DNA from: Arbacia lixula
Lineage: Eukaryota > Echinodermata > Echinoidea > Arbacioida > Arbaciidae
Direction of reading: 5' to 3'
Assembly: GCA_963669155.1 (NCBI GenBank)
Contig: OZ022589.1
Coordinates: 1,248,757 to 1,312,756 of the forward strand
DNA length: 64,000 bases
Each line of letters starts with the position of its first letter. Position 1 is the stretch's first letter. Under the pieces are notes generated by a model. That model was not told the DNA's origin. It searched no databases and saw only the letters and a program-made list of their open reading frames with translations. Below are positions 38,285-50,456 of this stretch, in pieces. Both the position numbers and the translations under genes were made by a program.

Positions 38285-38653
38285 GTAAGTATCAGCGGCT
38301 TACATTTCTGTACGTTTTTTCGCTGAACTATATTGTTTCTGTTTAGGTGAATACAAGAAAAGCAAGTGTGCAGTGATCACTTTTTGATGAATTTCTATCC
38401 TCGGGTAATGTGCCATGATAAGTGAGCTTACACTTTGTTTATAATCAGTGCCTTTATACAAATAGAAATGGTAAGTGAGCACTTATATATAGTCATACTT
38501 TCATTTTCACCTTTAGGCTAGATTCTTTCGTAACAATGAATCCATTTATGAAGTGAAGAAAGAAGAAGAAAGGAAAAAGAAAGAATGGAATGAAGAGATG
38601 AACATATTTTGTATTATAACCGAATGAATGTTTGTTTTGTTTGTTTATATCAG
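38285..38653 (+). other. Intron 7 (369 bp)
   Basis: Phase-2 intron from GTAAGT to TTATATCAG. It contains a purine-rich GAAGAAAGAAGAAG block (38553-38600) and nothing else notable. Confidence 0.92.
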
Positions 38654-38813
38654 AAAAATCACACCAAAGCGCAATGCCAGTATTCGGAAGTTGAAGTCAT
38701 TTTTCGGTGAAGGTACGCCAAAGATCGTAGAAGCGCAACAGATTCGGCGACCGTCTATGCTCGAGCTGCTAGGCAGCGAACCAATCGTCAAGGAGGGGCC
38801 TATGAACATCAAG
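38654..38813 (+). CDS. ARHGAP21/23-like: Exon 8: KLKSFFG motif and first PH strand
   Basis: The first base finishes a Glu codon; then 53 residues end in phase 0 at AAG|GTAACC. It contains KRNASIRKLKSFFGEGTPK, which parallels SLRMLRSFFTDG in ARHGAP23, and MLELLGSEPIVKEGPMNIK. KEGPMNIK sits where vertebrates have the first PH strand (EGWL); the usual Trp is replaced by Met. Confidence 0.94.
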
Positions 38814-39179
38814 GTAACCAATGACCAATCAGAATTGTACCGTGTAGCTCAGATATATATGTAGATGACTTGGGATGTACAGATTTACAAATATGATGAT
38901 TCTTCTCAAGGTGGAAATCCTAAATTCACAAAAATCAAATCCACTTGTCATGAGAAATTCAGTATAAAAAAAAGTGATCTTCTTGATCAGGTTATTTTCC
39001 CTCTTATTATCTGTTCTACACTCGTTCTGTGATTGTCTTCTCCAAGCTCTATGCCATGATATTGTGTCCATATTTATTCCATGCATCAACTCTAGTCTTT
39101 GTGGAGAATAGCAGTAAAGAAAACAACCCTCACATGATAATGATGATAATGTCCTCTTTTGTTGTTGTTTTGTTTGCAG
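38814..39179 (+). other. Intron 8 (366 bp)
   Basis: Phase-0 intron inside the PH domain, from GTAACC to a T-rich tract and GTTTGCAG. No repeat of note. Confidence 0.92.
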
Positions 39180-39275
39180 CTGGCTCCCAGTCGCTCCTGG
39201 AAGCCTGTCTGGGCCGTCCTGAAGGGACAGGTCAACAAACTTTTCCTCATGAAGGAACAGAGAGATCCCTCTCCG
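39180..39275 (+). CDS. ARHGAP21/23-like: Exon 9: PH domain strands 2-4
   Basis: 32 codons, phase 0 at both ends, donor CCG|GTGAGT. SRSWKPVWAVLKGQVNKLFL corresponds to the strand-2/3 region of ARHGAP21 ([21 protein letters not shown]). MKEQRDPSP matches KREQTTPS in the loop before the next exon. Basic residues in this region usually contact phosphoinositides. A length divisible by three means skipping keeps the frame but would destroy the fold. Confidence 0.97.
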
Positions 39276-39366
39276 GTGAGTCCCTCTAACAAGGTCTCAG
39301 ACCAACAACCGTTGTAACTATAGTGGCAGAGCTCATTACCAGGTCCTAGACCTCAGACCATTCCTA

Positions 39367-39598
39367 CTATACTCCCCTCTATTGACAAAAAAAAAGAAAG
39401 TTACGCAAGTGATTTTCATGTAAATGAACAAAGTTAATCTGTCATTAGCATTTGCATCTATGCAACATATCATCACGTTGGATGAGTATTGCTTTTCCAA
39501 ATGTTGCCTGTATGGAAGGAATGCTGAAAACAATATAAAATCACTCAAATTTGAGTGATCTGTAACTTGCTTCCTTTTGACTAGGAAGGGCAGTATAG
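39367..39598. mobile_element. MITE relative, ACTGCC...GGCAGT family, copy 3
   Basis: Ends in TTGCTTCCTTTTGACTAGG..GGGCAGTATA like the copy at 19992-20248, with GAGTGATCTGTAACTTGC inside. The left end (TATACTCCCCTCTATTGACA) is diverged. Confidence 0.7.
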
Positions 39599-39703
39599 TT
39601 GTAGTGCTAGTTTGTATTAGGAAGTATGTCCACTTTCTATCAGAATGTAGGTGTCAGCGTGTGCACACTGCTCAGGATTTAAGCATCAGTCTCTCTCTTC
39701 TCT

Positions 39704-39770
39704 CCCCCCCCCCCCCCCCCCACTTTCTCTCCTCTCTCTCATCCTCCTCTCCCCACCCCACCCCCTCTCC

Positions 39771-39818
<48 letters not shown>

Positions 39819-39838
39819 TTTTCTCTTTCTCTCTCTCA
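39704..39838. repeat. Poly-C followed by (TC)n
   Basis: About 18 C residues (with one break nearby), then mixed C/T, then about 20 TC units from 39775. Confidence 0.92.
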
Positions 39839-40397
39839 TCCTGTCTACCTCTGTCCTCTAAACCTGTAAGGCTTCTTTTATTTTTGGTGTCAATTGAAAA
39901 ACCTTTCTCATGATTATGGACTGTGTATTCATTCTGCTTTGATTTTTGTTGACGAACCAGAACAAACTGGTACTAACTGGATATTTACTAGTACTGGAAC
40001 TGGAGTTAATCAAATCAAACTGATCCAGTCATCATTTTAATACACACTGCTGCTATTGCCGCCTAACACTATCTCACTATTCAGTCATGCAATACGAGAA
40101 GTGTGATACTTTAGTCTAATTATCCATAAAAAAAATCTTCCAAAATGAAGAAACTCAAATGAGTGTGATGTAATATCATATGTCACGCCAGTGTGTATTA
40201 GCGTAATCCACTGATAGCGTGATTTCCTGTTTATGTATGGTTATAGCAGTGAATGAACCGGGGCTTTAATTCCGCTATCTGGTGGAGATATTAATTACAC
40301 GACTTCAGGGTCATCGAGTACTCAGTAGGGAAATCGGCTGAGCGGGCAGGAAGTCGCTCAAGAAAATAAAGTTATTAGAAAGACTTAATAGATATTA

Positions 40398-40420
40398 AGA
40401 GAGAGAGAGAGAGAAGAGAG

Positions 40421-40481
<61 letters not shown>
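40398..40481. repeat. (GA)n microsatellite
   Basis: About 84 bases of nearly perfect GA, with a short AAAAAG interruption near 40420. Confidence 0.95.
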
Positions 40482-40483
<2 letters not shown>

Positions 40484-41220
40484 AAAAATGTAATACAGTA
40501 ATTTGTACTTCCTTGTGTTAACCATACATTGTTAATTCATAATTTGTGCCTGTATGTGATATTGTTAACCATCTTCCAGTCAAAAAGGGCCACTAGTTCA
40601 TATGCATGTGTTCGGTTCTTTAAAGGAATGTAATCAGGAAATCAGGAAAAAGAGTTCAATTAGTCTTGACAAATAAACCACCAAAGTGCAAACCATTCAG
40701 AAGGTCTTTGATGGTAGAGGAAAGTTACATAGGAAGAGAAGTTAAGAGGAGAGAAGAAGATGAATCGGAAAGAGGGAGAGAGTTAGAGTGGAAGATACGT
40801 AGACAGAAAGAGAGAGGGATTTGAAAAATGACAATTCAAACTCAAATGATATACTATAGTAGTAGAACATAGACATCATTTCTATTTGAAAGCTTTCAAA
40901 GAGTGAGAGAGGAAGGTAGAGACTAGTTTTGGAGAAGAGGAAGAGATTAAATGAGAAGACTAGGAAGCGAGGAGATAATCTGAGAGACAGACAATGCAAG
41001 AGACAAAGATACACACAGCCTGATAGACAGACAGAAATGGAAAGAGATTAGGGGATATTAACAGGAGAGATATAAATAGATAGAGATTCACAAGCTAAAT
41101 GACAACCAGATGGGGGGAGGAGATAATGTGATAGACTAATTGTGAAACAGACATGAAGAAAGACGGACAGATAGACAGAAAGACAGCTGTGCAGAGTGAT
41201 GGATAGATGTAGAGATATGT

Positions 41221-41234
41221 GGACAGACAGATAT

Positions 41235-41277
<43 letters not shown>
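41221..41277. repeat. (ACAG)n tetranucleotide repeat
   Basis: About eleven uninterrupted ACAG units ending before ATTGAATG, with degenerate units upstream from 41160. Confidence 0.93.
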
Positions 41278-41607
41278 TTGAATGAGGGGAAAACAAGAAA
41301 CAGAAAGTCTCATGTAACAGGAAACAATGACAGGATGTGAGGGATGTGAAAGCAATTTTTCTCTTCTTGGGCTTCCGTAACTCTGCAGCGTATACCGCGT
41401 GTAGCGTTCCGAACAATAGTTTTTCCATCTCCGTCTTCCTCTGCCCACCCATTGCTGGTGGTGTGTGTGGAAGTTTATCGCGTGATAATTCTACGCACAC
41501 GTTCCCCTTTCTCAAAGTGCGCACTACTTTCATGCCAGACTTATGCATCCTAAATCCAACGGTGCACCTACTACCTACAGTAAACCCCAGCGCTGAATGT
41601 GATGCAT

Positions 41608-41919
41608 AGAAAGTGTTGCGTCATTGGTTTGGACTAGGAAGTTGACTGTTTCATAAGTGGCAGAGCATTTCACTTATATTGTTGATTTTGTGTTGGAAAG
41701 GAAGCATTTTTATCGCCATTGGACTCTTAGCTGAGCAAAGGAAAGAACAATAATGGATTATTGAGAAAGTGTGGCGTCATTGGTTTGGACTGGGAAGTTG
41801 ACTGGTTCATTAGTGGCAGAGCATTTTACCTTTATGTCTGATTATTTTGGAAATAAAATACTGTCATTGCTGTTGGATCCTTATTTGAGCGAAGGAAAGT
41901 ACAATCAGGGATTATCAAG
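41608..41919. repeat. Tandem duplication, 156 bp
   Basis: AGAAAGTGTTGCGTCATTGG at 41608 recurs as AGAAAGTGTGGCGTCATTGG at 41764. Both continue GTTTGGACT.GGAAGTTGACT, GTGGCAGAGCATTT and, 100 bases on, AGC(A/G)AAGGAAAG. The copies are about 85% alike by eye. Confidence 0.85.
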
Positions 41920-43407
41920 CTTCACTTCACAGTGGATGTGCTGTCTATATTGACCAGGCATATGTATGTATGAAGTGGGTAATCAGAACATTTTCATGTG
42001 CTCATGTGCTTGAGATCAAGAGTGGAAATTACTGAATGTGCGCATCCGAAAGGCAAACTACAATGTGTTAGACGATTTGGCTAATCATCGTAGTATCAAG
42101 ATACCGGTGGTATTTTTAATACTCCTCAGACTCTTCAAAGTTCTGTTTGATTTTTATCAGATTAGAGAGAAAATTTGTCCATGAATACAACTGTGAAAAG
42201 AAACAAATATCTGCCCGTAAAGAGAGCATCGGTATTGTAGGAAGTTGTGGATGAAATATTTTGGTACTTCTGGAATTTTTATTGAAGACTTTAGGTATTT
42301 GTACATTTTGGTCTTTAGGAAATTGGTATTCAAGCATTTGTGTATAATGCATATATATAAGAATTTTGTTATATTTCTTTTAATTTCTGTTCATATTGAG
42401 TGATTTGAGTATTTAAGTAACATGAAGGTGACTCTAGGTATGCTCTTAGCCCTGTTTGTATGTCATGTCAGACTCATAAGAGTGAGTCAGTTGACCTAAT
42501 TCTGGTTTCTATAATCAAATCACCATAGAGAACAGGTGTCTACCTATCACCTGTTTGCCCCACACTATTCATTGCCTAAAATACGTGCATTACGACGCAA
42601 TATGTCTTCCGGCATTATGCAGATATTTCCCAGGGCTCCTATGAGAAGTAATCCTTCAAGCTGAGAGGACTACACTGATGAAAATAAAACCTACACACAA
42701 AAGTTGTTTTCAAGTTCATAAAGAGGAGTTATCCATCCATACTGCAATATTATAAGGACAGATATGTTTCTTACTGCAGTGGAACATGTGTTAATATAGA
42801 CTGCTCAAGAGAAACCAAGGATATAGTCTTTGTAGACGTGTGGTGTTTCTAATGAGGAGGGCGCTAAAGCAGGTTGCACTGTAGGACCCGTGGTCGTCAC
42901 TTCTCCAACATCCGATTGCCCAACATGGAGACAGAACCTGGAGGATGTTAGAAAGTGTATGGTAGTTTTTGATGTCAAATGTATTGAAGTACATCATTGT
43001 ATTCTATGCTCATTAATGGAGTGAGGGTTTTTCATAGGTTCTGGCTTGCCTCCAGTGACACCCATGATTTGTTAGCAGTCATGCCCACTTCCTGACTGCT
43101 GGTGTACTAGTGAATAAGACCTGAAGTATGTGTGATGGCAGCAAAAAAGATGGATGTCACCGCGGAGTGCATTGTGGGACGATTATGGAGACTTGTAGGC
43201 ACAACAGAACTCATGATAAACACTCTCGTCATAAATGAACAAACTGCGTTATATGATGACTTTGCTCTATAGATGCAATATGGAGAATTGAATATTCAGT
43301 CCATAGATATTTCACATTTCCTAACACATATATTCCATCCTACATTTGTTATGTTGATGTGATGTTTAATCCATGTGTCTCTCTCTCCTTGCATCCCCTT
43401 TCTACAG

Positions 43408-43530
43408 AGCTTGTTAGACCAGCCCATTAGCCTGAACGGCTCTTTAGTGGACATCGCTTACGAGTACACCAAGAAGAAGAGAAATGTCATCCGGCTCACT
43501 AACACAGCAGGCATCCACTACTTACTCCAG
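43408..43530 (+). CDS. ARHGAP21/23-like: Exon 10: PH domain strands 5-7
   Basis: 41 codons, phase 0 at both ends; acceptor TTTCTACAG, donor CTCCAG|GTAGGC. QPISLNGSLVDIAYEYTKKK and RNVIRLTNTAGIHYLLQ align with ARHGAP21 [20 protein letters not shown] and NVFRLTTSDCECLFQ. This is the strongest PH-domain match in the window. Confidence 0.98.
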
Positions 43531-45019
43531 GTAGGCATCGTCTTGAAGGGCCAGAGGAACGTCTTAGCCTGTTGCTCCGGGTTAGATTTATGGGCATCGT
43601 GAACCCTGGTCCAGTTAGGATGTCAGCATTTGCCATGGAACTAGAGTAACCAAAGGGATGTGGCTTAATCGCCCCCTGCAAGGAATTTGAAGTTTATTCA
43701 CAGCCTGTCGTCTACTGTCCATGCAGCAGATTATGCGGGAGTTGTGCTGATCAGGAGCTGATACTAAACTTACGATAAATATCAATCATAACTCTGTACA
43801 TTAGAGATACATGTAGGGGGTAAGACTTGCAATCAGATCTGATCAATCGCAACTGTTTTTAAGACGGGCCCCTGGACAGTCTTTGATACTAGCTGTGATC
43901 TCTGAGGATGTGGTGCCCTACAAGAACCTGATTATATAATGGATGACTAGAGCATTGAGTAACACAAACCTATTAATAGCACAGGGGGGAGTGTTTCACC
44001 CAGCTGTTCGTAAGCTACGAACGACTTTACCCAGGACTGGTAACCAGTTCTTGTGCTCAATCAGATACCCCAATTTGCTCCCGTTTTAACATAATGGGAG
44101 TTTATTTCTGTCAGTCCTAATCATAAACTTTGTATTCAGACATTTCTTAGCAACAAGAATTTTTTACTTTACAAAAATCAGATTTCTAGTTTAGCTGATT
44201 AGAATCAAAATCATTGAGAATCTGATTTAGCACAAGAACAGGTCACGACTCGTGCGTAAAGTCATTCGTTGCTCAAGAACAGCTTGGTGACCCCCCCCCC
44301 CCCCCCACCGCCACGGTAGCACATGTTTGCCTGTCTCCTCATGTTGTTTCTGGGTCACCTGATTCACGGTTGAACCAGCCTTTTGTCAACTGCCTACAAC
44401 GGCAGACTTTGGTTATTACTTTCAGAGTCCAGCAACTGTCTAGTCGGCTTTCTGAGCAGATGTGCTTTGCAAAGCGTGCTTGTCAACAACAAACACAGAA
44501 GACTTACGTTTATCTTGAATTTGATCCCGCATTTTATATAAACACACATAATTTATTGTAAAATGTACATTTATGATGAGTTCCATGAAAATTACTTGAA
44601 TAGCATACTTTTCATCCCATACATGTATTTAAAACAAACTTTTTGCATGTGATGATATACCTCGCTATCTCAGTGGAGTTGAGACAGTGCACATAATGCA
44701 TGTACAGTATGATGGTTTCCTTTACCCAGTGATTAGGAACTATAATCGTGAAATGCCTATAATTCAGTCTGCAGATTACTAATGCAAAGAACCCTCTGCA
44801 CTTAAGTGTACCCCTACACAGCTAGTATACATGTAAACATCAAGTTTCATTAAGATATTGGCAATATGACCAAGGCACCTGACAAACAGCCGATTAATGG
44901 TTTAAACGCCAATTATGATCATCAATCTGTAATAAAGCAGACAGGCATATCAATTATCAACGCTTGGGTTTATTCTGTCCTGACCTTCTGCGTCTTGTTT
45001 TGTTTTGTTTCTACATCAG
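43531..45019 (+). other. Intron 10 (1.49 kb)
   Basis: Phase-0 intron. It carries one copy of a 200-bp repeat (43565-43765) whose partner lies in intron 11, and a poly-C run at 44291-44306. Nothing coding. Confidence 0.88.
43565..43765. repeat. 200-bp direct repeat, copy 1
   Basis: Shares GATGTCAG.ATTTGCC.TGGAACT, TTGAAGTTTATTCACAGCC, TGTCGT and CAGATTATGC.GGAGT with 45749-45956, in the same order and orientation. Identity is roughly 75% by eye. Confidence 0.8.
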
Positions 45020-45088
45020 GTCAGCGACACGGAGACGATGCTAGCCTGGATTAAAGTGATTCAGGAGAACAACGATCCCAAGGAAGCT
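45020..45088 (+). CDS. ARHGAP21/23-like: Exon 11: C-terminal helix of the PH domain
   Basis: 23 codons, phase 0 at both ends; acceptor TCTACATCAG, donor GCT|GTAAGT (consensus). VSDTETMLAWIKVIQENNDP matches DRDDMLAWIKTIQESSN of ARHGAP21. The Trp is the invariant PH-domain residue of the final alpha helix. The exon is bracketed by two direct repeats (43565-43765, 45749-45956). Confidence 0.98.
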
Positions 45089-45748
45089 GTAAGTACACCC
45101 TATCTATTAATAGCCCCGCCCCCCTCCACCTCCCTCACCGGTGAGGGGGTATCTGGAGGTGCCTGTTGATGGGAGTGGGGGTGGGAGGGGGTATGGGGGG
45201 GAGAAAGGTTGAGTGTATGAGAGAGGAAGAGAGGGAGTATGAGCTATGGAGGGATGGAAAGGCAGGAAGTTCAACAGCAGCATGGAGACAAGTTTAGCTC
45301 CAAACAAGTATGACCAGCATGGATGTGTTAAATGCCAAAAGTCTGCTTCTTATCACCATTTACCCTATGATCAGCCTGATCTCTAGGAAAGAGCTAATTC
45401 CCTTCATAGCTGAGGCCTTCAATTCCACTGTGGGAATTGTTTTCATATCGTCTTGACTACAATTTCATTTATTTTTGATCTTGTTTGTGTTACACATGCA
45501 CACTTTTCTTTGACAACATATTGTCTCTAGAGAATAAATTGAATTGTCTGATTAGATTGAATGTAGATAAGTGCAGCGGTTTGCTACTATATCAGTCATG
45601 ATCATGAGTGTCATGTTGCGACTGTGATTTCACTTTTGAATGGTGTGTAACCCGTCTGCTTGTACATCAAACAGAAAGAAGAAAGGCCACATTCATTCAG
45701 TGCTTAGTCCTGTCTCAGCTACAGGTCAGCAGCATTTTGCAGAAAATA

Positions 45749-45956
45749 TGACTGTTCACCTGTTGCTCACGGTAAGATATGGTTAGATCTGGCTTCGTGA
45801 CCCCTGATCAAGTTAAGATGTCAGAATTTGCCGTGGAACTGCAGTAACTAAAGTGGTGAAGCTTAATTCCATCCCATAAGGAGATTGAAGTTTATTCACA
45901 GCCTGTCGTTAATCGTCCGTACATCAGATTATGCAGGAGTCGCGCTGCTCATTGTC
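45749..45956. repeat. 200-bp direct repeat, copy 2
   Basis: Partner of 43565-43765; see that entry for the shared words. The two copies are about 2.2 kb apart with exon 11 between them. Confidence 0.8.
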
Positions 45957-48556
45957 AAGTGGAGAAAAACCAGCCTGAAAATATGCTAGCTTAGTATAGA
46001 ATAGGTTAAGTTGTGAAAGCTACTATCTTGTAGATCATGCCGTTAACCTATTGTCTGAGTGACATCTGGAACTAACTTGCTGGAGTATACTATCTATTAA
46101 CCTTCTTTAAGCCTGCAGTATTAATTGATGTGACAACACCGTCATTGTTCGTAACCTCGAACGCCATCAAAAGCTGCCCATCTCGACCTCCTTGACATTT
46201 CCCCATGCCTCCTTTGTTTTCTGAAGACATGTCTACGATCCTGGAGTCATGTGTTGCCATCCGTCAGATCAGTCTTTGTGGTTGATGTGCCTCAAGTGTA
46301 AATTATGCTTTGAGCGGAACTTGAGGTGGTGAAAAGCCAGACACAACATTTCTTGTTCTGCATAGGAAAGAAGTTCTAATTGTTTTCCCAAGTTTCTCTG
46401 AAACTCAGCCAAAAGACTCTACATACTTCTAAGAATAATCCGTGCCTTAATCATTCAAGGGGTTCTGTTTCAAGTGGAAATTGATTCTCATGTTGTCTGT
46501 GCGTTGGACTATACAAATTGCAGGAAATATCATCGACATTCTTGTTGGCATTTGATTCACACTTTGGAGTGCAGACATGATATCATTTGGAAAGATTCCA
46601 CAAACTCTGCTCAGCGACTCTAAATATCCAAGTTGCAATCAAGGAGATGCTTTTTGCTGAAGGATATCTAGTAATGAGTGGCTTATGTTGTTCCACGTCT
46701 TAACTCATGGTGGACTGGATGTCTGTGTTCTCGTTTGCTGTGGAAGTCCTCTCGTAGCTGAAGTTGCTCCATGTTTTAAACCACAGTGGATTGGATTTCT
46801 GTGTTTCTTGTTTGGTGTGGAAGTTCCACCGTCATTCAGCATGAAGATGAAAATGCATACGGTGATTTGCGTCCAGTACACGCTGTGCAGGGCAGGGTAT
46901 CCCAGGATGCAGTTGGTAAGAGTGCAGTGTGCACAAAAGAGGAACATGATTAAATGGGTCATTATATGTTTTTTATAATCCGTTGCTCAATTTTTAGGAT
47001 CATGTTTGTTTATGTTCTGAACCAGGGTTTAAAAGATATCAGGCTTGTTATTGTACATAAACATAATTTTGAAAGTCGTCTTACGGTGTTTTTTCACTGT
47101 TCCAAACAATGTTTGCCCAAAAGCAGGTCAAAATACTAACCGGTCCCAGAGATGATACTGTGTGTAAGGAATGTCATTTTTCAGGTAATGAATTTGATTT
47201 CAGACTTTGAGTCGACAACTAATATTTTCCCCATAATGTGAGGCGTATTTTATGTATGTAAACATTATTTTCAAAGATCATAAAGAGTGTTGTCGGTCCC
47301 TGTAACAACTGGCATTTGTGTAGCAGTGCTACCATCAACACTACTACTGTACTACCAACAACATTACATCCATACTGTCATTTAGGCTGCATTGTTCTCT
47401 TCCTCTTATCTCATTTCAAATGATATTTTTTTCTTTTTCTATGCACATGTTAAGTTGTGTAAATATTTCTGTGGAGAAACACATGAAGTAGTTTCTTATG
47501 TTAATTTATTAAAGAATACATAAAGAAAAGGAAAAAATGGGGTACCATAAGCTACGTGAGAGCATGATTGTGGATATATTTTGAAGTAAGATCACAACTT
47601 CTATTTTCAGGTGAGGCAAGAGGGAAGGAGTGAAGCCCACTTTTAATAGTTTTTGTTCTGTGCTTGCTTGAACACTGTACCGGAAAACATTACTTGAAAA
47701 TTTGTCTGAAAAAGACAAGAAAGCATAACAGGAAGAAGGCTCCTCCACAAATTAATATATCCTCAAGGGAATCTTGGCTGTCAAGTTTGAAGTTAAGAGT
47801 GTGTTTGAAGAAGACGATGTAGAATCTTGTGTGTATCATCCCACCATATGTACTGCCTTGGTTTGGCATGGTGATGTGTTGCCAGTCATTAATTAGCTGT
47901 GTGACAGGTGATGGGTGGAGCAGGAGTGTTTTACTGAAAAAAAGATGAAAAAGAGGGTGTCCCATTTGCAGAAGTCCTGAAACTCGGCAGGAGTCAGCGG
48001 TGTACCCTAACGATCATGTGTATGAAATATCACAGTCATAGCGTCACAAACATTTTTCATTGTTTTTACCAAATTTTATTTTTATTGTCTAAAACCATAT
48101 TGTATAAAGAAATTATTTCTTATTTGCATAACTTGCTGAAAATCATTTTTTTGTTTCTTGTTTTATTAAGACCATCATAGGGTTTTTATTTTGATTGTGC
48201 AAAAAGTAAACCTCTGACAAGGCTATGCAAGTACTATTAAGCTAACTTTTACTGAGATCTATTTGGATGATCTTAAGGCATTAGTAAATAATAACAGAAG
48301 TCAATATTGTATTAGCTGCTGCTTTTGTCATACATTTTCTACCATTGCTAGATCATAAACATGATGTCATATTGTATGATTTACAGTGCAACTGTAATAT
48401 AATATGTGAAATTATGTACATTACAGCACATTCATGACAAGGTTTTCTGCTTACATGGGTTTATTCTTCATTGATATCTTTCCCTTGCAGTACATTTTGT
48501 ACATTGTCATTCTTGTAATATTAACATGAAGGATTCATCAAATTGTCATTTTTTTC

Positions 48557-48595
48557 GAACCATCAAATCCGTCCAGCATACAGATTTGATGGTTC
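48557..48595. repeat. Perfect 13-bp inverted repeat
   Basis: GAACCATCAAATC and GATTTGATGGTTC are separated by 13 bases. It could form a small hairpin; there is no terminator or other role to infer in a eukaryotic intron. Confidence 0.9.
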
Positions 48596-49221
48596 ATAAA
48601 CACGCTGACGAACTGATTTTTTTTTGCCAGCGGGCTTACAAAATAAACAGGCTTTATGGGCTTGTGAAAAATGCAAACACTTACATGCGCTTGTTTGTTT
48701 ATTTATTGCTTATATTTAGAAAGCAAAAGCATGTGTTTCCTAATGTTGCCTAAAGCATCAAGGATGAATTGTGCTTGGCTTACTTTGACAAATGACTCTG
48801 CATATCTTACATGGGGCTTTTGTGTGGGGTCTCCAGTGATTAAACCTGACATGTTTTTTATAAACGCTTGATTATTTCCTGTAATTATAACTTGTAAATT
48901 CATACCAAGGATAGATTGTGCATTTTGGGCAGTTAACTAGGGGTTTCTTGGCAGTGACCTAGCATATCTTGGCCGAGCATTCTTCGGGGTTAGCAAGAGA
49001 TCGAACCTGACATCCTTGCCGATAGACGCGACAGCTGTGAGAATTTCAGTGAGGAGCTGGCAAGGTGCGGAAGGAGAAAAGGTTGTCTTGCCTTCAAGCC
49101 AATATGCTGATATTGAGGCTTTTGCATGAAATAATCAACTTTTAATTGGATAACCTATATGAATCTAAATGGAGAGCTATGCAGAGGTACATTGTATGAG
49201 TATTGTGTAATGTTTCTTAAG

Positions 49222-49671
49222 GTTCCTTTCTTTCTTTCTCTCTCCATGTCTCTCCCACCCCCACCCCCCTCTCTCTCTCTCCCCTCTCTCTCTCTCTCTC
49301 ACACTCTTTCTCTGTCTCTCTCTCTCCCCCCTTTCTTTCTCTATTTATATCTCTCTCTGTATCTTTCTCTCTTTCTCTCTTTATATCTCTCTATTTATCT
49401 CTGAGACTCTCTCTCTTTCTCTCTTTCTTTCTTTCTATGTATCTCTCTTTCTCTCTTTATATCTCTCTATTTATCTCTGAGACTCTCTCTCTTTCTCTCT
49501 TTCTATCTTTCTATGTATCTCTCTTTCTATCTTTATATCTTTCTGTGTACCTCTCTCTCTCTCTCTGCCCCATCTCTCAAGACCTCACTTCTGTCTTTTT
49601 TTCACACTCTCTCTTTGTGTCTGTCTGTCTGTCCCTCTCTCTCTCTCTCTCTCTCTCTCCCTCCCTCCCTC
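49222..49671. repeat. Pyrimidine-rich tract with TC/TTTC repeats
   Basis: About 450 bases almost wholly C/T on the + strand. It includes a duplicated block: TTTATATCTCTCTATTTATC near 49381 recurs near 49457. Ser/Leu-rich open frames here are artefacts. Confidence 0.9.
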
Positions 49672-50456
49672 TGATGTGTTCCGTGCTATCACCTCATTAT
49701 CCATTTCCTTTCTCATATCCCCATCTCGTCAAACTAGCTCATAAAAATCATACCAACAAAACCAACCCTTTTACTCTAGATATGACACCCTTCACCCAAT
49801 CATCATGAGTTGCATTCATACAAAGTCACCCAGGTTGTATTCACACTTAACTCAAAGTCATCCTAGAGTTTGCTCTGGTGTGGAGCTATTTATACCAATG
49901 ATGGGTTGTAGAGTATACTCTAAAAAACAATGGCTAGAGCCATTCATGACAATTTTCTGATTTAGCTAGTTGATCAAAATGCATGTAGCTGAATGCACTT
50001 CAGGAACCTGCTAGGCTTAGTAAGGTTTCATGAATGCGGCCCCAAGTATGCAAAAAGACATTGTGTATGGTGTTCATGAAGAGTCCTAGTCCTACTGCAT
50101 TGCTTTTACTTCCAGCGCAACAATAATCACCAAATTGGGCTTTTTCTATCGCAGTAAAAATGTTGATAATACACACCATGTAATATGTAGAATGTGGAAT
50201 TGGCAATGCCAGAGTTTATGATGAAGACTTTTAAGTGCCAGCTATTTAATATTTCCCTTCTTTTCCTTTGCGTGCCTTTCATTTAAATTGACTATGTAGT
50301 CATGTTTCGTTCCCCCTTGCTGCTGGGGTGTTATATTGATTAAGCCTGTTTGTAGAAGATTATTAAGGCAGGATTTTTAATTAGCATTGATTAACTCTTC
50401 ATAATTCAAGCTTCCTCTTGGTCTGAACAATCCTCCTTGATAGAGCAATTTAGTTG

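Larger units (their letters stand above)
39276..43407 (+). other. Intron 9 (4.13 kb)
   Basis: Phase-0 intron. It holds a MITE relative (39367-39598), a poly-C/(TC)n block (39704-39838), a (GA)n run (40398-40481), an ACAG tetranucleotide run (41221-41277), and a 156-bp tandem duplication (41608-41919). A slightly CpG-richer patch lies near 41385-41530. I found no coding exon. Confidence 0.85.

Noticed and set aside
41048-41548. Minus-strand frame rich in Cys/Leu/Ser/Val repeats
   Set aside because: It translates the ACAG tetranucleotide repeat.
49159-49808. Leu/Ser/Tyr-rich frames
   Set aside because: Translations of the 49222-49671 pyrimidine tract.
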